Counted from the stretch's first letter, positions 21,518 through 28,983 are shown. The stretch: DNA of 45,886 nucleotides from a virus (IMGVR_UViG_3300042553_000422:1-45886); one strand, 5' to 3'. Notes: generated by a model from the letters alone, not told the origin. Program-made: numbers and translations.

Positions 21518-23284
21518 TCAGAACGTGGGTTCGACTTCGGCTTCGACTGCGGCGGGCGCGGTGTCGGCAATGCCACAGGCCAGTCGGTCGTTCTCGGACC
21601 AGTCTTCGGCGCAGATTCGCATGGCTTCGGCCAGCGTCCGGCCCCCCGCCATCAGCTTGGAGCAGCTGACGATCCAGCGGGTGGAGATGATCTCGCGGAT
21701 GCCCGCCTTGGATGCCGCCTTCCGCAGGGCCACCACCGCAGCGTAGAGCCGCTTCGCGTCGTTCTTGTTGCCCACCCCGCCGCAGATCGCCCGTTCGATG
21801 GTCGGGTCGTAGCCCACCGTGATGACACCCCCCTTGTAGCGGTCCTTGGAGGCACCGTCCAGCTGGGCGCGTCCCACATACACCCGATCAGCACCGTTGC
21901 CGTAGGTGTTCATCGCGGAAATCATCACAAAGTCCGCGTGGCGCACGATCCGGCGACCATCGGGCAGGGTGAAGTAGCTGTTTGCCAGCGCCGTGTTGAT
22001 GGCGAGCAGCGAGGCGGGATCGGAGTTGTCCATCTCGTCGGCCAAGAACACGCCGCCGTGCTCGAAGAGGTGGGCGAAGAGCGAGACCCGGTAGTTGTCC
22101 ACCCCGGTGGCGATGTTCGGGACCAGTCGGCCCGTCCAGATGGTCTCCGACATGCCGGGGGAGCAGGTCGCGTCCCCCACTTCCAAGCCCAGTCGGGTGG
22201 CGATGATCGCGGCCATCGTCGTCTTGCCGCAGCCCGCCGGACCCACCCACTGGATGTTCTTGATCCCGCAGCCGATGCGGAACAGGGACTCCACGATCTC
22301 GGGGCGGTCGCCCTTCTCGGTCTGGAAGGTCTGCGTCGGGGTCTGGAAGACATGGATCACGGGTTCCCCTGCGGCGGGCGCTGCGGCAGCCGCTGCCTTG
22401 GCTGCGTCCTTCACCGCTTCGACGAGCGCCGCCTGTATCGCGGCCATGTCTTTCTTCACTTCGTCGAGCGTGGCCCCCGTGGTGCCCATGAAGGTGGCGA
22501 GCGGCCCCGTCAGGATGGCACCGATGGCCGACACCTGCTTCGCCACCGACGGGAACGCATCCCGCACGGGCGTAGTCATGGTGGAGTCGAGTCGTTCCAG
22601 CGTGGCGACACGCTGCTCCAGCGTGGCGTCCTGCTGCTGTGGCGGGGTGGCAGCGGGGGGGGTGCCCATCTGCTGGAGGGCCTTGGCGAGGGCGTCGGCT
22701 GCGTGCTTCTGGTCGTCGGTCATGTCGTCGGTCTCGTCGTCGGAAGTGGTCTCGGCGGAATCCTGCGGGGAACCTGCACCTGCGTCCTGCAACTCGTCGT
22801 ACAATTCCTGAGTGGTCATGTCCTGCGGGTCCTTCTCTGCGGCGGGGTCGGCCTTGCCCCCACCCGTGCCGTCGCCTTCCTCGTCGCTTGTCTCGGGGCT
22901 GGGCGCGTCACCCTTGCCGTGGGCGTGGAGTTCGTCCTTCGCAGCGGTGGACCCCTGCCCAGAGGCATTCAGTGTGGGGCCGTTGCCTTGATCCTGCGGG
23001 CGGACCCCAAGGTCTCGGTCCAGTGGGCCGGGGAACAGTTGCCGTCCGAGCACGGTCTGGGCGTCGGCAAAGTTGAGGCGGACGCTACCCCACCCCCAGT
23101 TGGTGCCCACCCGCTGGGCGTACTTGGCGTGGTAGTTGTTGCCCGACAGGTGGGCCGTGATTTCCACCAGTTCGCCGGGGTTGACCCGGACGGCAGTCTC
23201 GCCATCGGGGTGCAGCCCGTCGCAGGTGGTGGTGAGGCGGACCCGCTGCCCCACATCGAACGCGGTCTTCTTCGGTGTTGCCAT
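21518..23284 (-). CDS. CobS/MoxR-type AAA+ ATPase with SH3-like head (588 aa)
   Basis: Residues ~8-75 look like a small beta-barrel (GQRVRLTTTCDG, GELVEITAHLSGNNYHAKY, GSVRLNFADA). An acidic Ser/Asp/Glu linker and a coiled coil follow. The ATPase domain starts near 335: Walker A GPAGCGKTT (347-355), Walker B GGVFLADEMD with Asp416/Glu417, sensor 1 SAMNTYGNG, and the GRAQLDGASKDRY segment that in CobS/MoxR proteins precedes the arginine finger region. Such ATPases form hexameric rings that remodel a substrate with a partner protein, presumably the next gene. In phages their substrate is unknown. The 40 bases coding Walker B are copied in the gene at 24400. Confidence 0.8.
   Translation of the reverse strand: MATPKKTAFDVGQRVRLTTTCDGLHPDGETAVRVNPGELVEITAHLSGNNYHAKYAQRVGTNWGWGSVRLNFADAQTVLGRQLFPGPLDRDLGVRPQDQGNGPTLNASGQGSTAAKDELHAHGKGDAPSPETSDEEGDGTGGGKADPAAEKDPQDMTTQELYDELQDAGAGSPQDSAETTSDDETDDMTDDQKHAADALAKALQQMGTPPAATPPQQQDATLEQRVATLERLDSTMTTPVRDAFPSVAKQVSAIGAILTGPLATFMGTTGATLDEVKKDMAAIQAALVEAVKDAAKAAAAAAPAAGEPVIHVFQTPTQTFQTEKGDRPEIVESLFRIGCGIKNIQWVGPAGCGKTTMAAIIATRLGLEVGDATCSPGMSETIWTGRLVPNIATGVDNYRVSLFAHLFEHGGVFLADEMDNSDPASLLAINTALANSYFTLPDGRRIVRHADFVMISAMNTYGNGADRVYVGRAQLDGASKDRYKGGVITVGYDPTIERAICGGVGNKNDAKRLYAAVVALRKAASKAGIREIISTRWIVSCSKLMAGGRTLAEAMRICAEDWSENDRLACGIADTAPAAVEAEVEPTF
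22025..22064. repeat. 40-bp exact repeat within the ATPase Walker B (second copy 24604-24643)
   Basis: The 40 bases 22025-22064 are identical to 24604-24643 and are read in the same frame in both genes, giving EHGGVFLADEMDN. The lack of any synonymous change over 40 bases argues for a recent copying event, or for gene conversion keeping the copies equal. Confidence 0.9.
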
Positions 23285-23309
23285 CGGAGTGGTCCCGGTG
23301 GAGTGGAAA

Positions 23310-23386
23310 GGGCCAACCAGACAGGGTGTCCAGTTGACCCGTGAAAGTAACTACCCGTGTCAAGGGGGCAATTACAGAGGGAGAAG
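23310..23386. promoter_or_regulatory. Recurrent intergenic module, copy D
   Basis: One of four aligned ~77-bp modules. On the plus strand it has GGCCAACCAG, the degenerate palindrome 23316-23334, TTGAC, exactly 20 bases, GTCAA, and a closing ATTACAGAGGGAGA. It lies upstream of the AAA+ gene (leftward), and its right end overlaps the 3' end of the gene at 23372, encoding LPL-stop. Confidence 0.7.
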
Positions 23387-23593
23387 CGTCTCGGTCGGCA
23401 TGGTGCCCAGACTCGGGGTAGTGGCGTGAAGCTGGACCCAGTCGATCCCGTGCTTGCGGCAGAAGGTGTGGCCCCGCCGCAGTCCTTCGCGGAATGAGCA
23501 GTGGCGGCGCGTCAGGATGTGGCGGGTGGTGCCGTCGCGCAGGGTGGCCGTGACTTCGACCTGCCAGTGGAGGGGGCGATATTCGCGGGCCAT
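23372..23593 (-). CDS. Small basic protein of unknown function (73 aa)
   Basis: The start at 23593 shares a base with the previous stop. The sequence alternates strands (HWQVEVTATLRDGTTRHILTRR) with a Cys/His-containing helix (CSFREGLRRGHTFCRKHG). It may be a small all-beta or zinc-assisted fold. Its last codons run into intergenic module D. Function unknown. Confidence 0.5.
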   Translation of the reverse strand: MAREYRPLHWQVEVTATLRDGTTRHILTRRHCSFREGLRRGHTFCRKHGIDWVQLHATTPSLGTMPTETLLPL

Positions 23594-24045
23594 CAGCGGA
23601 GACCCGCCGCAGCGAGGGCGTTGTCAGCGGCGTAGCACGCGGACAGTAGGTGGCTGGCGTATTCGGCCAGCGTCTCGCGTCCAATGCCTTGGTCAGCGTC
23701 ACACACTTCTTGCACCAGCGGGGCGCTGTTCGTCAGGCACCAGCGGCGGTGATCCGGGTCATACGCCTTGAGGCACCCCCGCAGTGTCAGGTCGTACCGG
23801 ATGGCGTACTGGTGCTGCGTGGTGGTGACGGAATACTTGGTCATGTTGAGGGCCAGCGCCCGCCGGTCGTCACTGCGGGGGATGCGGCTGGTGGGTTCCG
23901 CGCCCGACACGAACCATGTGCAGAGGGCGGTGTGGTACGACCAGAGGGTCTGGCCATCGGACCAGATGCTGGACCCGTGCAGCGACGGGATGTCAGCCTT
24001 GCCCTTCAGGAAGTTGGTCAGGGCGCGGGCGGTGTTCTTTCGCAT
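23593..24045 (-). CDS. Unknown accessory protein (150 aa)
   Basis: ATG 24045 follows a CACTGAGACC leader that recurs before the gene at 21486. The first half resembles a common phage accessory pattern in which a short helical start (ARALTNFLKGK) is followed by DGQTLWSYHTALCTWF. The second half has polar and Cys/His residues (CLKAYDPDHRRWC) and a helical end. No function is established. It is the first gene behind module C after the small membrane protein. Confidence 0.5.
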   Translation of the reverse strand: MRKNTARALTNFLKGKADIPSLHGSSIWSDGQTLWSYHTALCTWFVSGAEPTSRIPRSDDRRALALNMTKYSVTTTQHQYAIRYDLTLRGCLKAYDPDHRRWCLTNSAPLVQEVCDADQGIGRETLAEYASHLLSACYAADNALAAAGLR

Positions 24046-24071
24046 GGGATGGTCTCAGTGCGGAGTGAAAC

Positions 24072-24148
24072 GGGCCAGCCAGAGGATGTTCTGGCTGACC
24101 CTTGAAGTATCCAGCCCATGTCAAGGGCTGAATCACAGAGGGAGCGGG
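24072..24148. promoter_or_regulatory. Recurrent intergenic module, copy C
   Basis: On the plus strand it begins GGCCAGCCAGAGGATG and contains the dyad AGCCAGA...TCTGGCT (7-bp perfect arms). Then come CTGAC, exactly 20 bases, GTCAAG, and it ends ATCACAGAGGGAG. It fills the gap between the genes ending at 24149 and starting at 24045. No clean -10 box lies 17 bases from either TTGAC-like box. Confidence 0.7.
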
Positions 24149-24397
24149 CTACTTGGTCAGTCGGGTGGCGGCCTCGCCGCAGACATCCGCGATCTCGTGG
24201 TCGCTGGCGGTGCTGTCCTGCCGCATGGCGATCTCACAGCGGTCGTACAGGGCGTTCCAGCGGTCCTGCCGGGAGTCCACGCCGTCCACCCACAAGATCA
24301 CGGCCAGCGCCCCAAGGCTGACGAGGACCGTGACGGCGTTTCGGTTCCACCACAGGCGGATGCTGTGGCGGGTCGGGTTCCATGTGGTGTGTTTCAT
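24149..24397 (-). CDS. Small single-pass membrane protein (82 aa)
   Basis: ATG 24397 (MKHTTW) is favoured; ATG 24412 in frame would overlap the upstream gene. One hydrophobic segment spans about residues 21-38 (AVTVLVSLGALAVILWV), preceded by a basic Arg/His-rich stretch. A polar C-terminal domain has two cysteines (YDRCEIAMRQ, EIADVCGEA). By charge the N-terminus should face the cytoplasm and the Cys-containing part the periplasm or exterior. It could be a superinfection-exclusion or host-modifying protein; no direct evidence. Confidence 0.5.
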   Translation of the reverse strand: MKHTTWNPTRHSIRLWWNRNAVTVLVSLGALAVILWVDGVDSRQDRWNALYDRCEIAMRQDSTASDHEIADVCGEAATRLTK

Positions 24398-24399
24398 GG

Positions 24400-24690
24400 T
24401 CAGGATTCCCATGCGTTGTGCAGCGTGATGAGGTAAGGCAGCGTGTGCAGCCCACGGCCACGGGTTGGATCGCGGAGCGTGTCGGACAGCATCGACGCGA
24501 CATACGGTGAGGACAGCCAGTCGGTGGTGCGTTCGATGGTTCCTGCCCGCCGCATGTGGGCGATCTGCGTGTGGTTGTCGTGGCCAAAGCTGGCGAAACC
24601 CTCGTTGTCCATCTCGTCGGCCAAGAACACGCCGCCGTGCTCGTACAGCGAGGCAAACTCGCGCCCCACCCAAATGCCGTTGATGTTCAT
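24400..24690 (-). CDS. Small chimeric protein carrying a copied AAA+ Walker B segment (96 aa)
   Basis: ATG 24690 has GAGGA eight bases upstream, matching other starts in this operon; ATG 24705 is an in-frame alternative. Residues 17-29 (EHGGVFLADEMDN, with Asp25/Glu26) are identical to residues 408-420 of the ATPase at 21518, encoded by 40 identical bases. Similarity extends weakly upstream (FASLYEHGG versus FAHLFEHGG). There is no Walker A, no sensor motif and too little length for an ATPase. The rest (TDWLSSPYVASMLSDTLRD, LITLHNAWES) is unlike the ATPase. It may be a recombination relic or a modulator that mimics part of the ring. Confidence 0.6.
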   Translation of the reverse strand: MNINGIWVGREFASLYEHGGVFLADEMDNEGFASFGHDNHTQIAHMRRAGTIERTTDWLSSPYVASMLSDTLRDPTRGRGLHTLPYLITLHNAWES

Positions 24691-24719
24691 GGGATTGGTC
24701 CTCATGGTGATGAGACTGC

Positions 24720-24749
24720 GCCGGGCTGCGGCGGATTCCACAGCCCGGC
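24720..24749 (-). terminator. Strong hairpin between leftward genes (attenuator or processing site)
   Basis: Twelve-base arms (24720-24731 and 24738-24749) pair with one mismatch around a six-base loop, built on GCCGGGCTG. It lies 12 bases after the stop of the gene at 24762 and 30 bases before the next start. No T-run follows in the leftward direction, so partial termination or mRNA-end protection is likelier than full termination. Confidence 0.55.
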
Positions 24750-24761
24750 CCCTACGGTGGG

Positions 24762-25127
24762 TCAGCTTTCCTCGGCGTCGGCGTTCGCTTCGGCGTCGGC
24801 GTCGTCCACCGAGTCCATTTCGTGCAGGGCGTCTGCGGCGGACCCGAACAGCCATGCGTACCGGAAGCCCAGCGAATCCTCGGCGTAGATCACGGCTCCC
24901 TCGCCCTCGGCAGGATCGGTGTGCGGGAAGGTGTAGCAGCAGCACCAGTAGCCAGTCGGCCCGTCCACGCTGCCCGCCTCACGGTCGGCGCAGTGCGTGA
25001 TGGACCCAAGGGCGTCGATCAGGTCGTCGTGGTCGGCGTCAGACCACTGGCGAATCTGCGTCATGTCCATCGCCAGAATCAGCGACTCGTCCAGCGCACC
25101 AGTCGTGTCCAGCAGTTCGTGCGTCAT
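24762..25127 (-). CDS. Acidic unknown protein (121 aa)
   Basis: ATG 25127 follows GTGAGGATTTCCCG. The protein is very acidic, especially at the end (SVDDADAEANADAEES). The middle has GYWCCCYTFPHTDPAEGEG, with three adjacent cysteines and His, then YAEDSLGFRYAWLFGSAADA, which looks like an alpha/beta fold. High acidity and small size are features shared by many anti-restriction or DNA-mimic proteins, but that is only a possibility. It is second in the leftward operon, behind module B. Confidence 0.5.
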   Translation of the reverse strand: MTHELLDTTGALDESLILAMDMTQIRQWSDADHDDLIDALGSITHCADREAGSVDGPTGYWCCCYTFPHTDPAEGEGAVIYAEDSLGFRYAWLFGSAADALHEMDSVDDADAEANADAEES

Positions 25128-25162
25128 CGGGAAATCCTCACAAGATGAAATGGTCCTGCGGC

Positions 25163-25240
25163 GGGCCAGCCAGCGGATGTGCTGACTGACCCATGAAACT
25201 TCATGAGCATGTCAAGTGCCGAATCCTAGAGGGAGAGCGG
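25163..25240. promoter_or_regulatory. Recurrent intergenic module, copy B
   Basis: On the plus strand it runs GGCCAGCCAGCGGATGTGCT, then CTGAC, 20 bases including the near-palindrome CATGAAACTTCATG's core, GTCAAG, and CTAGAGGGAGAG. An iterated 10-mer (25156-25165) touches its left edge. It separates the genes at 25245 and 25127. Confidence 0.7.
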
Positions 25241-25244
25241 CGGA

Positions 25245-25538
25245 TCAGAGCATGGCGCCGATCAGCACCCCGTCCTTCCAGATCAGGCCGACGCCGTGTT
25301 CGGTGAAGACGACCTGCTCGCCCACGGCGTCCTCCTGCCGCCGCAGGAGTTCGTCGTCGATGCGCTGAGCTTCGATGCCCTCCCCTTCGCCCAGCCCCTC
25401 AAACAGCCACTTGGCCCGAGCCATCAGCCGGTCGGTGGAAGCCGTCTTCACTGCGCGGGGACCAATCGGCGTCGTCTCGTACCACTCCAGCACCCAGTCG
25501 GCATCCTTGTGGCTGATCTTGCGTTCGGCGTTCGTCAT
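25245..25538 (-). CDS. First gene of the leftward operon, unknown (97 aa)
   Basis: ATG 25538 has GGAG upstream; an in-frame ATG at 25559 is a weaker option. It starts polar (MTNAERKISHKDADWVLEWY) and has a charged helical middle (LMARAKWLFEGLGEGEGIEA, LLRRQEDAV). It ends in strands (QVVFTEHGVGLIWKDGVLIG). No family is recognised. As the first gene after the divergent control region, it is probably made early. Confidence 0.5.
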   Translation of the reverse strand: MTNAERKISHKDADWVLEWYETTPIGPRAVKTASTDRLMARAKWLFEGLGEGEGIEAQRIDDELLRRQEDAVGEQVVFTEHGVGLIWKDGVLIGAML

Positions 25539-25563
25539 GGTGCAGTCTCCAGAAGTCATCGTG

Positions 25564-25640
25564 GATGTCAGACAGGCCATTCCTGCTGACCCATGAAGTA
25601 TCCATAGCACGTCAAGAGGCAATTTACAGAGGGAGAGGAT
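25564..25640. promoter_or_regulatory. Divergent control region with recurrent module, copy A
   Basis: This copy lies between the leftward operon (starting 25538) and the terminase genes (starting 25652). On the plus strand it has GTCAGACAGG...CCTGCTGAC (inverted repeat), CTGAC, exactly 20 bases, GTCAAG, and TTTACAGAGGGAGA. The last bases also form the ribosome site of the gene at 25652. It may control both directions. Confidence 0.65.
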
Positions 25641-25651
25641 AGATACCAGCC

Positions 25652-26059
25652 ATGACTGACGAACCCGTCGCAGAGACCCTCACAGCGCCCATCCAGCAGC
25701 CCGCCGCAGACACGCTGCCGATGATCCCAGCCAAGAACGGCGGACGATTGCTGACTGGCGGGAAGCCCGGACCGCGCAAGGGATACAACAAGAACACGAA
25801 GAATGCGCTGATGCGGGAACTGACAGGCAAGCTGCTGAACCAGATTAGCGTCGGGATTGCGTCTGGCGAGCTGCACGATGGCGTGAAGGCAGGAAAGGTC
25901 CGAGCGTTGGAGGCTGCGACCAAGATTCTGGAGACCGTCCACGACCGAGCCTACGGTAAACCCGTACAGGCCAATCACTTGCCAGCAGGAGAGGAGGATG
26001 GCGAGGGCGGCGTGAATGTCCGGGTGGTGCAGATCGGGAACGTGTCCATCACCTTCTGA
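25652..26059 (+). CDS. Putative small terminase subunit (135 aa)
   Basis: ATG 25652 is preceded by GGGAGAGGA. After a disordered start comes a basic Gly-rich block (GGKPGPRKGYNKNTKNALMR) reminiscent of GRPKGS-type phage terminase-associated proteins. A long helical region (KVRALEAATKILETVHDRAYGKPVQ) and an acidic linker ending in beta strands (VNVRVVQIGNVSITF) follow. It lies just upstream of the large terminase, the usual place of the DNA-recognition subunit. The assignment rests on position and the basic/helical layout; no clear HTH is visible. Confidence 0.5.
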   Translation: MTDEPVAETLTAPIQQPAADTLPMIPAKNGGRLLTGGKPGPRKGYNKNTKNALMRELTGKLLNQISVGIASGELHDGVKAGKVRALEAATKILETVHDRAYGKPVQANHLPAGEEDGEGGVNVRVVQIGNVSITF

Positions 26060-26226
26060 ACGACAGATATGAGGAAGGAATCGCGGAGCGCAGGGGGCAC
26101 GACGGAGGGGTGGGAGGGGGTATCACGGGTCGAGGGTCCCCCAGCGTTGGCCGTCCTGCCTCACCAAATATCCCGCTTTCCCTCTCTTGACACGGCCTGT
26201 ATGATCCGGGGATAGCGACAGTAGGT
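26060..26226 (+). promoter_or_regulatory. Non-coding gap before the large terminase, with a TTGACA box
   Basis: The gap is G-rich in its first half. TTGACA (26187-26192) is followed after seven bases by TATGAT (26200-26205). The 17-base spacing instead gives GGATAG (26210-26215), a poor -10. The CCTCTCTTGACACG context matches the leftward modules read on the other strand. A 48-codon frame from 26069 has no coding character. Confidence 0.4.
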
Positions 26227-27822
26227 GTGATGAAGTCTCGGAAATCACGGGTGGAGACAGGGCTACTGTCGCCTTCCCCCTCACAGATAGCGCCACCATG
26301 GGGACACATGGCATCATCCGCTGCTCCACCTGTCTCGGATACCACTTCAGCGACCACCCCTGCTGGCCCTGCAAGGCCCCCGGACTTCTCGTTCTTTCCG
26401 GCGCAGGTGCGGTTCATCGAAGCCCTGTTGTCGGGGAACTACGACCTGCTGGGGTACGGGGGGGCGATTCAGAACGGGAAGACCAATGCCTGTCTGGGAG
26501 CGATCCTGATTCTGGCGAAGGCGTTTCCGGGGTCGCGGTGGGCGATAGTGCGAAAGGACCTGCCGTCCCTGCGGAAGACGACGTTGCCCAGCTGGGCGAC
26601 GTTGGTCCGGGCGATGTGTCCGAACTTCGTGAGCGAGAAGTTCAATCAGGCGACATGGACGGTGACCTGTAGCAACGGGAGTGAGATCATCCTGTTCCCG
26701 GCCAGCGAAGCGCAGGACCCGACGTTCCAGCGGCTGCGCGGCTTCCAGTGTTCGGGGGCCTACGTCGAGGAAGCCAATGAGGTGAGTCTGGGCTTCCTGA
26801 ACGTGCTTCGCACCCGTGTGGGTAGCTGGCCCACCCCGGCAGGGCAGCAGACCCCGCCGCCCTTGACGTGGTGCAGCTTCAACCCGACGATGGCGTGGCC
26901 CCGGAGTGTGTTCTACGACCCCTTCCACATGGGGACGCTGGGACCCCGCGAGTTCTACATCAACGCCCTGCCGTCGGACAATCCGTTTCTGTCGGAGGAG
27001 TACCGGCGGGTGCTGGAGACGCTGCCGGAAGCGGAGCGGCAGGTGTATGTGCTGGGCAACTGGGACGCCCTGCTGGGCCGGTACTTCGGAGAGGTCAGCC
27101 AGAACACCCACACCGTAGCACGGAGCGATTATGCCGACAGCGAAGGACACCTCCCCCAGTGGTGGACGTACTGGGGCGGGTTCGACTGGGGGTATCACCA
27201 TCCCGCGAGTTTTGTGGCTTTGGCCCGCGACGGCGACGGCGTGGTCCACGTGCTCGACTCTGTGTCCATGTACCAGCATGTGCCGCAGGCACAGCGAGAA
27301 GTCCTCAAGGCCGCTGCCCATGACGGCAAATGGGAGCGGTGCCTGAAGGAGACCTACGCCGGGCATGACTGCTGGAACAAGCAGGTCGCCCGTGGGACCT
27401 CCGCCCCCGCCATTGTCGATGTATTCGGGAGTGAGGTGGTCTTGATCCGGGCCATGATGGACCGGGTGGCGGGGTGGCAGGCCATCCGGGGGCTGGTGGC
27501 GAGTAGCCCGCCGCAGCTGGTCTTCCATGACACGCCCGGTGCCCAAGCCGTCCTGCGGCAGCTGGTCGGCATGGACCGGAATATTCGCAACCCCGAAGAC
27601 GCCCAGAAGGTGGACGCCGTCGGCGGGCTGGGCGGCGACGACTTGGCGGATGCGCTCCGGTATGGGATCGCCACATGGCTGCGGGGGGCGGTGGCTCCGG
27701 TGTTGCTGCCCGAGCACACCCCATGGAGGGGAGAAATCATCTTGCCCCCCGCAGACGAGGGTTTCGCGGGGGAGGATGACGCGGGCGCGTGGGGGGCTGG
27801 CGGGCTGGGGCTGGGGTGGTAG
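26227..27822 (+). CDS. terL: Large terminase subunit (531 aa)
   Basis: ATP-dependent packaging motor and nuclease. The ATPase part shows a Walker A-like GGAIQNGKT (residues 78-86), Walker B SGAYVEE (Glu181/Glu182) and a coupling-type CSFNPT near 216-221. The nuclease part has FDWG with Asp320, Asp381 in GHDCW, and GGDDLADALRYG (471-480), the acidic residues expected of the RNase H-like fold. Length fits the family. The first ~50 residues are Pro/Ser/Ala-rich, so a start at ATG 26308 is also possible. It opens the virion gene set with the putative small subunit upstream. Confidence 0.9.
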   Translation: MMKSRKSRVETGLLSPSPSQIAPPWGHMASSAAPPVSDTTSATTPAGPARPPDFSFFPAQVRFIEALLSGNYDLLGYGGAIQNGKTNACLGAILILAKAFPGSRWAIVRKDLPSLRKTTLPSWATLVRAMCPNFVSEKFNQATWTVTCSNGSEIILFPASEAQDPTFQRLRGFQCSGAYVEEANEVSLGFLNVLRTRVGSWPTPAGQQTPPPLTWCSFNPTMAWPRSVFYDPFHMGTLGPREFYINALPSDNPFLSEEYRRVLETLPEAERQVYVLGNWDALLGRYFGEVSQNTHTVARSDYADSEGHLPQWWTYWGGFDWGYHHPASFVALARDGDGVVHVLDSVSMYQHVPQAQREVLKAAAHDGKWERCLKETYAGHDCWNKQVARGTSAPAIVDVFGSEVVLIRAMMDRVAGWQAIRGLVASSPPQLVFHDTPGAQAVLRQLVGMDRNIRNPEDAQKVDAVGGLGGDDLADALRYGIATWLRGAVAPVLLPEHTPWRGEIILPPADEGFAGEDDAGAWGAGGLGLGW

Positions 27823-27860
27823 ACTTGGGGCATCCTTCCCCACCACAGGAGCTGTGACCG

Positions 27861-28232
27861 ATGGCCCGACTGGAAGAGTTGACCGCAACCCCATTCCTGC
27901 CGACCAGCACAGCGGTCGTGACCAACGCCGCCATCAGCGTGGTCCGCGCCGCCCCGGCCCGGCAGTCCCGCTGGGCGTTCAAGATGGTGCGCCTGACCTA
28001 CTACGGCGCAGCCCCTGCCGTGGCCCCGACCCTGACGATCTCAGGCGGCGGCCTCGCGCAGCCCATCATCATCGTCGGCACCACGACGGGCACGACGGGA
28101 GGTGCGGAACTGCGGATTCCCGACACGGCACTCCTGCTGGCCGAAGCCACCAGCTACCAGATTGATGTCCCGGCGCTCGGCGCAGGCTGCATCGCCACGG
28201 TGCTCCTGCTCGACCGGGTGGTCGCCAGCTGA
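27861..28232 (+). CDS. Small beta-rich virion protein candidate (123 aa)
   Basis: ATG 27861 has AGGAG at 27847. The sequence is Thr/Ala/Val-rich with alternating strands (AAISVVRAAPARQ, PTLTISGGGLAQPIIIVGTT, CIATVLLLDRVV). It resembles a small jelly-roll or decoration-type protein and is alike in style to the protein at 34386. It is the first of four small genes between terminase and portal. A capsid decoration or minor head role is inferred from composition. Confidence 0.5.
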   Translation: MARLEELTATPFLPTSTAVVTNAAISVVRAAPARQSRWAFKMVRLTYYGAAPAVAPTLTISGGGLAQPIIIVGTTTGTTGGAELRIPDTALLLAEATSYQIDVPALGAGCIATVLLLDRVVAS

Positions 28233-28615
28233 TGCCCAAGCCCGCCGCAGGCAAGCTGTTTGTCACGGGCAAGAAGTTCGGCAAGAAGGGCCACGGCTCC
28301 ACCCAGACACTGGCGGTGCGCCTCTCCAGCATGGCGGGCAGCATCCCCAGCGACATCCGCCAGCTGTTCCAGCAGCGGCAGGACGACCGGATCAGCGCCG
28401 CCATGCGGGGGGATCGGTCGGCCATGGAGTACGCCGAAGCCCAGTTGCGGTATCTGCTGTCGAAGGTGCAGGTCCCGCTGACGGCCCGGCTGGGTCCGGG
28501 CATCCGGGTACTGGAAATCGCGGTGGTGACCGACCCCAATGGGGATCTCACCCTCGCCTGCAAATGCTGGGTCGATGCCCAGCTGACCACCACACCAACG
28601 GAGACCATGCTATGA
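28232..28615 (+). CDS. Unknown basic head-region protein (127 aa)
   Basis: The start shares a base with the previous stop. It has a basic Gly/Lys-rich beginning (GKLFVTGKKFGKKGHGS) and a helical middle (IRQLFQQRQDDRISAAMRGD, AQLRYLLSKVQVPL). The end looks like strands with two cysteines (DLTLACKCWVDAQL). The iterated 10-mer overlaps its fourth to seventh codons. No family is recognised. Confidence 0.5.
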   Translation: MPKPAAGKLFVTGKKFGKKGHGSTQTLAVRLSSMAGSIPSDIRQLFQQRQDDRISAAMRGDRSAMEYAEAQLRYLLSKVQVPLTARLGPGIRVLEIAVVTDPNGDLTLACKCWVDAQLTTTPTETML

Positions 28616-28983
28616 CCACCGAGTTTACGATGGAACCGACGACGCCCGCCAACGACATCCCCCACCTGACGACGGTGGACGAGATTCAGGCCGCCACTGC
28701 CGTGCCCACGCTGGTTGGCCCGCCCAGCGAGGCGTCTCGCGCCGCCAGCCAGCAGCCGACGGAGACCCGCGTCGATTCCGACTCGACCGAGCACGCCCTC
28801 TTGACGCTGGCATGGGCCAAGCGCGAGCAGATGATGCGGCAGGCCGAGGAAGGCTTTACGAAGGTCGCCAAGAAAGTGGCCACCGAACTGGTGTCGATGC
28901 CTCGCACCGCCCCGTGGAAGATCGGCGTCGAGCTGGATGAAGTGACGGACGCCCTCCGATTCACCGTGCTGGTGTGGCCGTGA
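28612..28983 (+). CDS. Unknown head-region protein (123 aa)
   Basis: ATG 28612 overlaps the previous stop (ATGA). The first ~60 residues are Thr/Pro/Ala-rich and probably disordered. The rest is a helix (ALLTLAWAKREQMMRQAEEG), then KVAKKVATELVSMP, and a strand end (WKIGVELDEVTDALRFTVLV). It could be a minor structural or assembly protein; function unknown. Confidence 0.5.
   Translation: MTTEFTMEPTTPANDIPHLTTVDEIQAATAVPTLVGPPSEASRAASQQPTETRVDSDSTEHALLTLAWAKREQMMRQAEEGFTKVAKKVATELVSMPRTAPWKIGVELDEVTDALRFTVLVWP

Noticed and set aside
26187-26205. TTGACA-N7-TATGAT as a promoter, with a like spacing in leftward modules
   Set aside because: Seven bases is too short for sigma70, and no phage sigma factor or RNA polymerase was found; kept only as a possible regulatory box.
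26069-26215. A possible 48-codon gene before the large terminase
   Set aside because: No ribosome site, odd composition, and it overlaps the TTGACA region; no sign of selection for coding.
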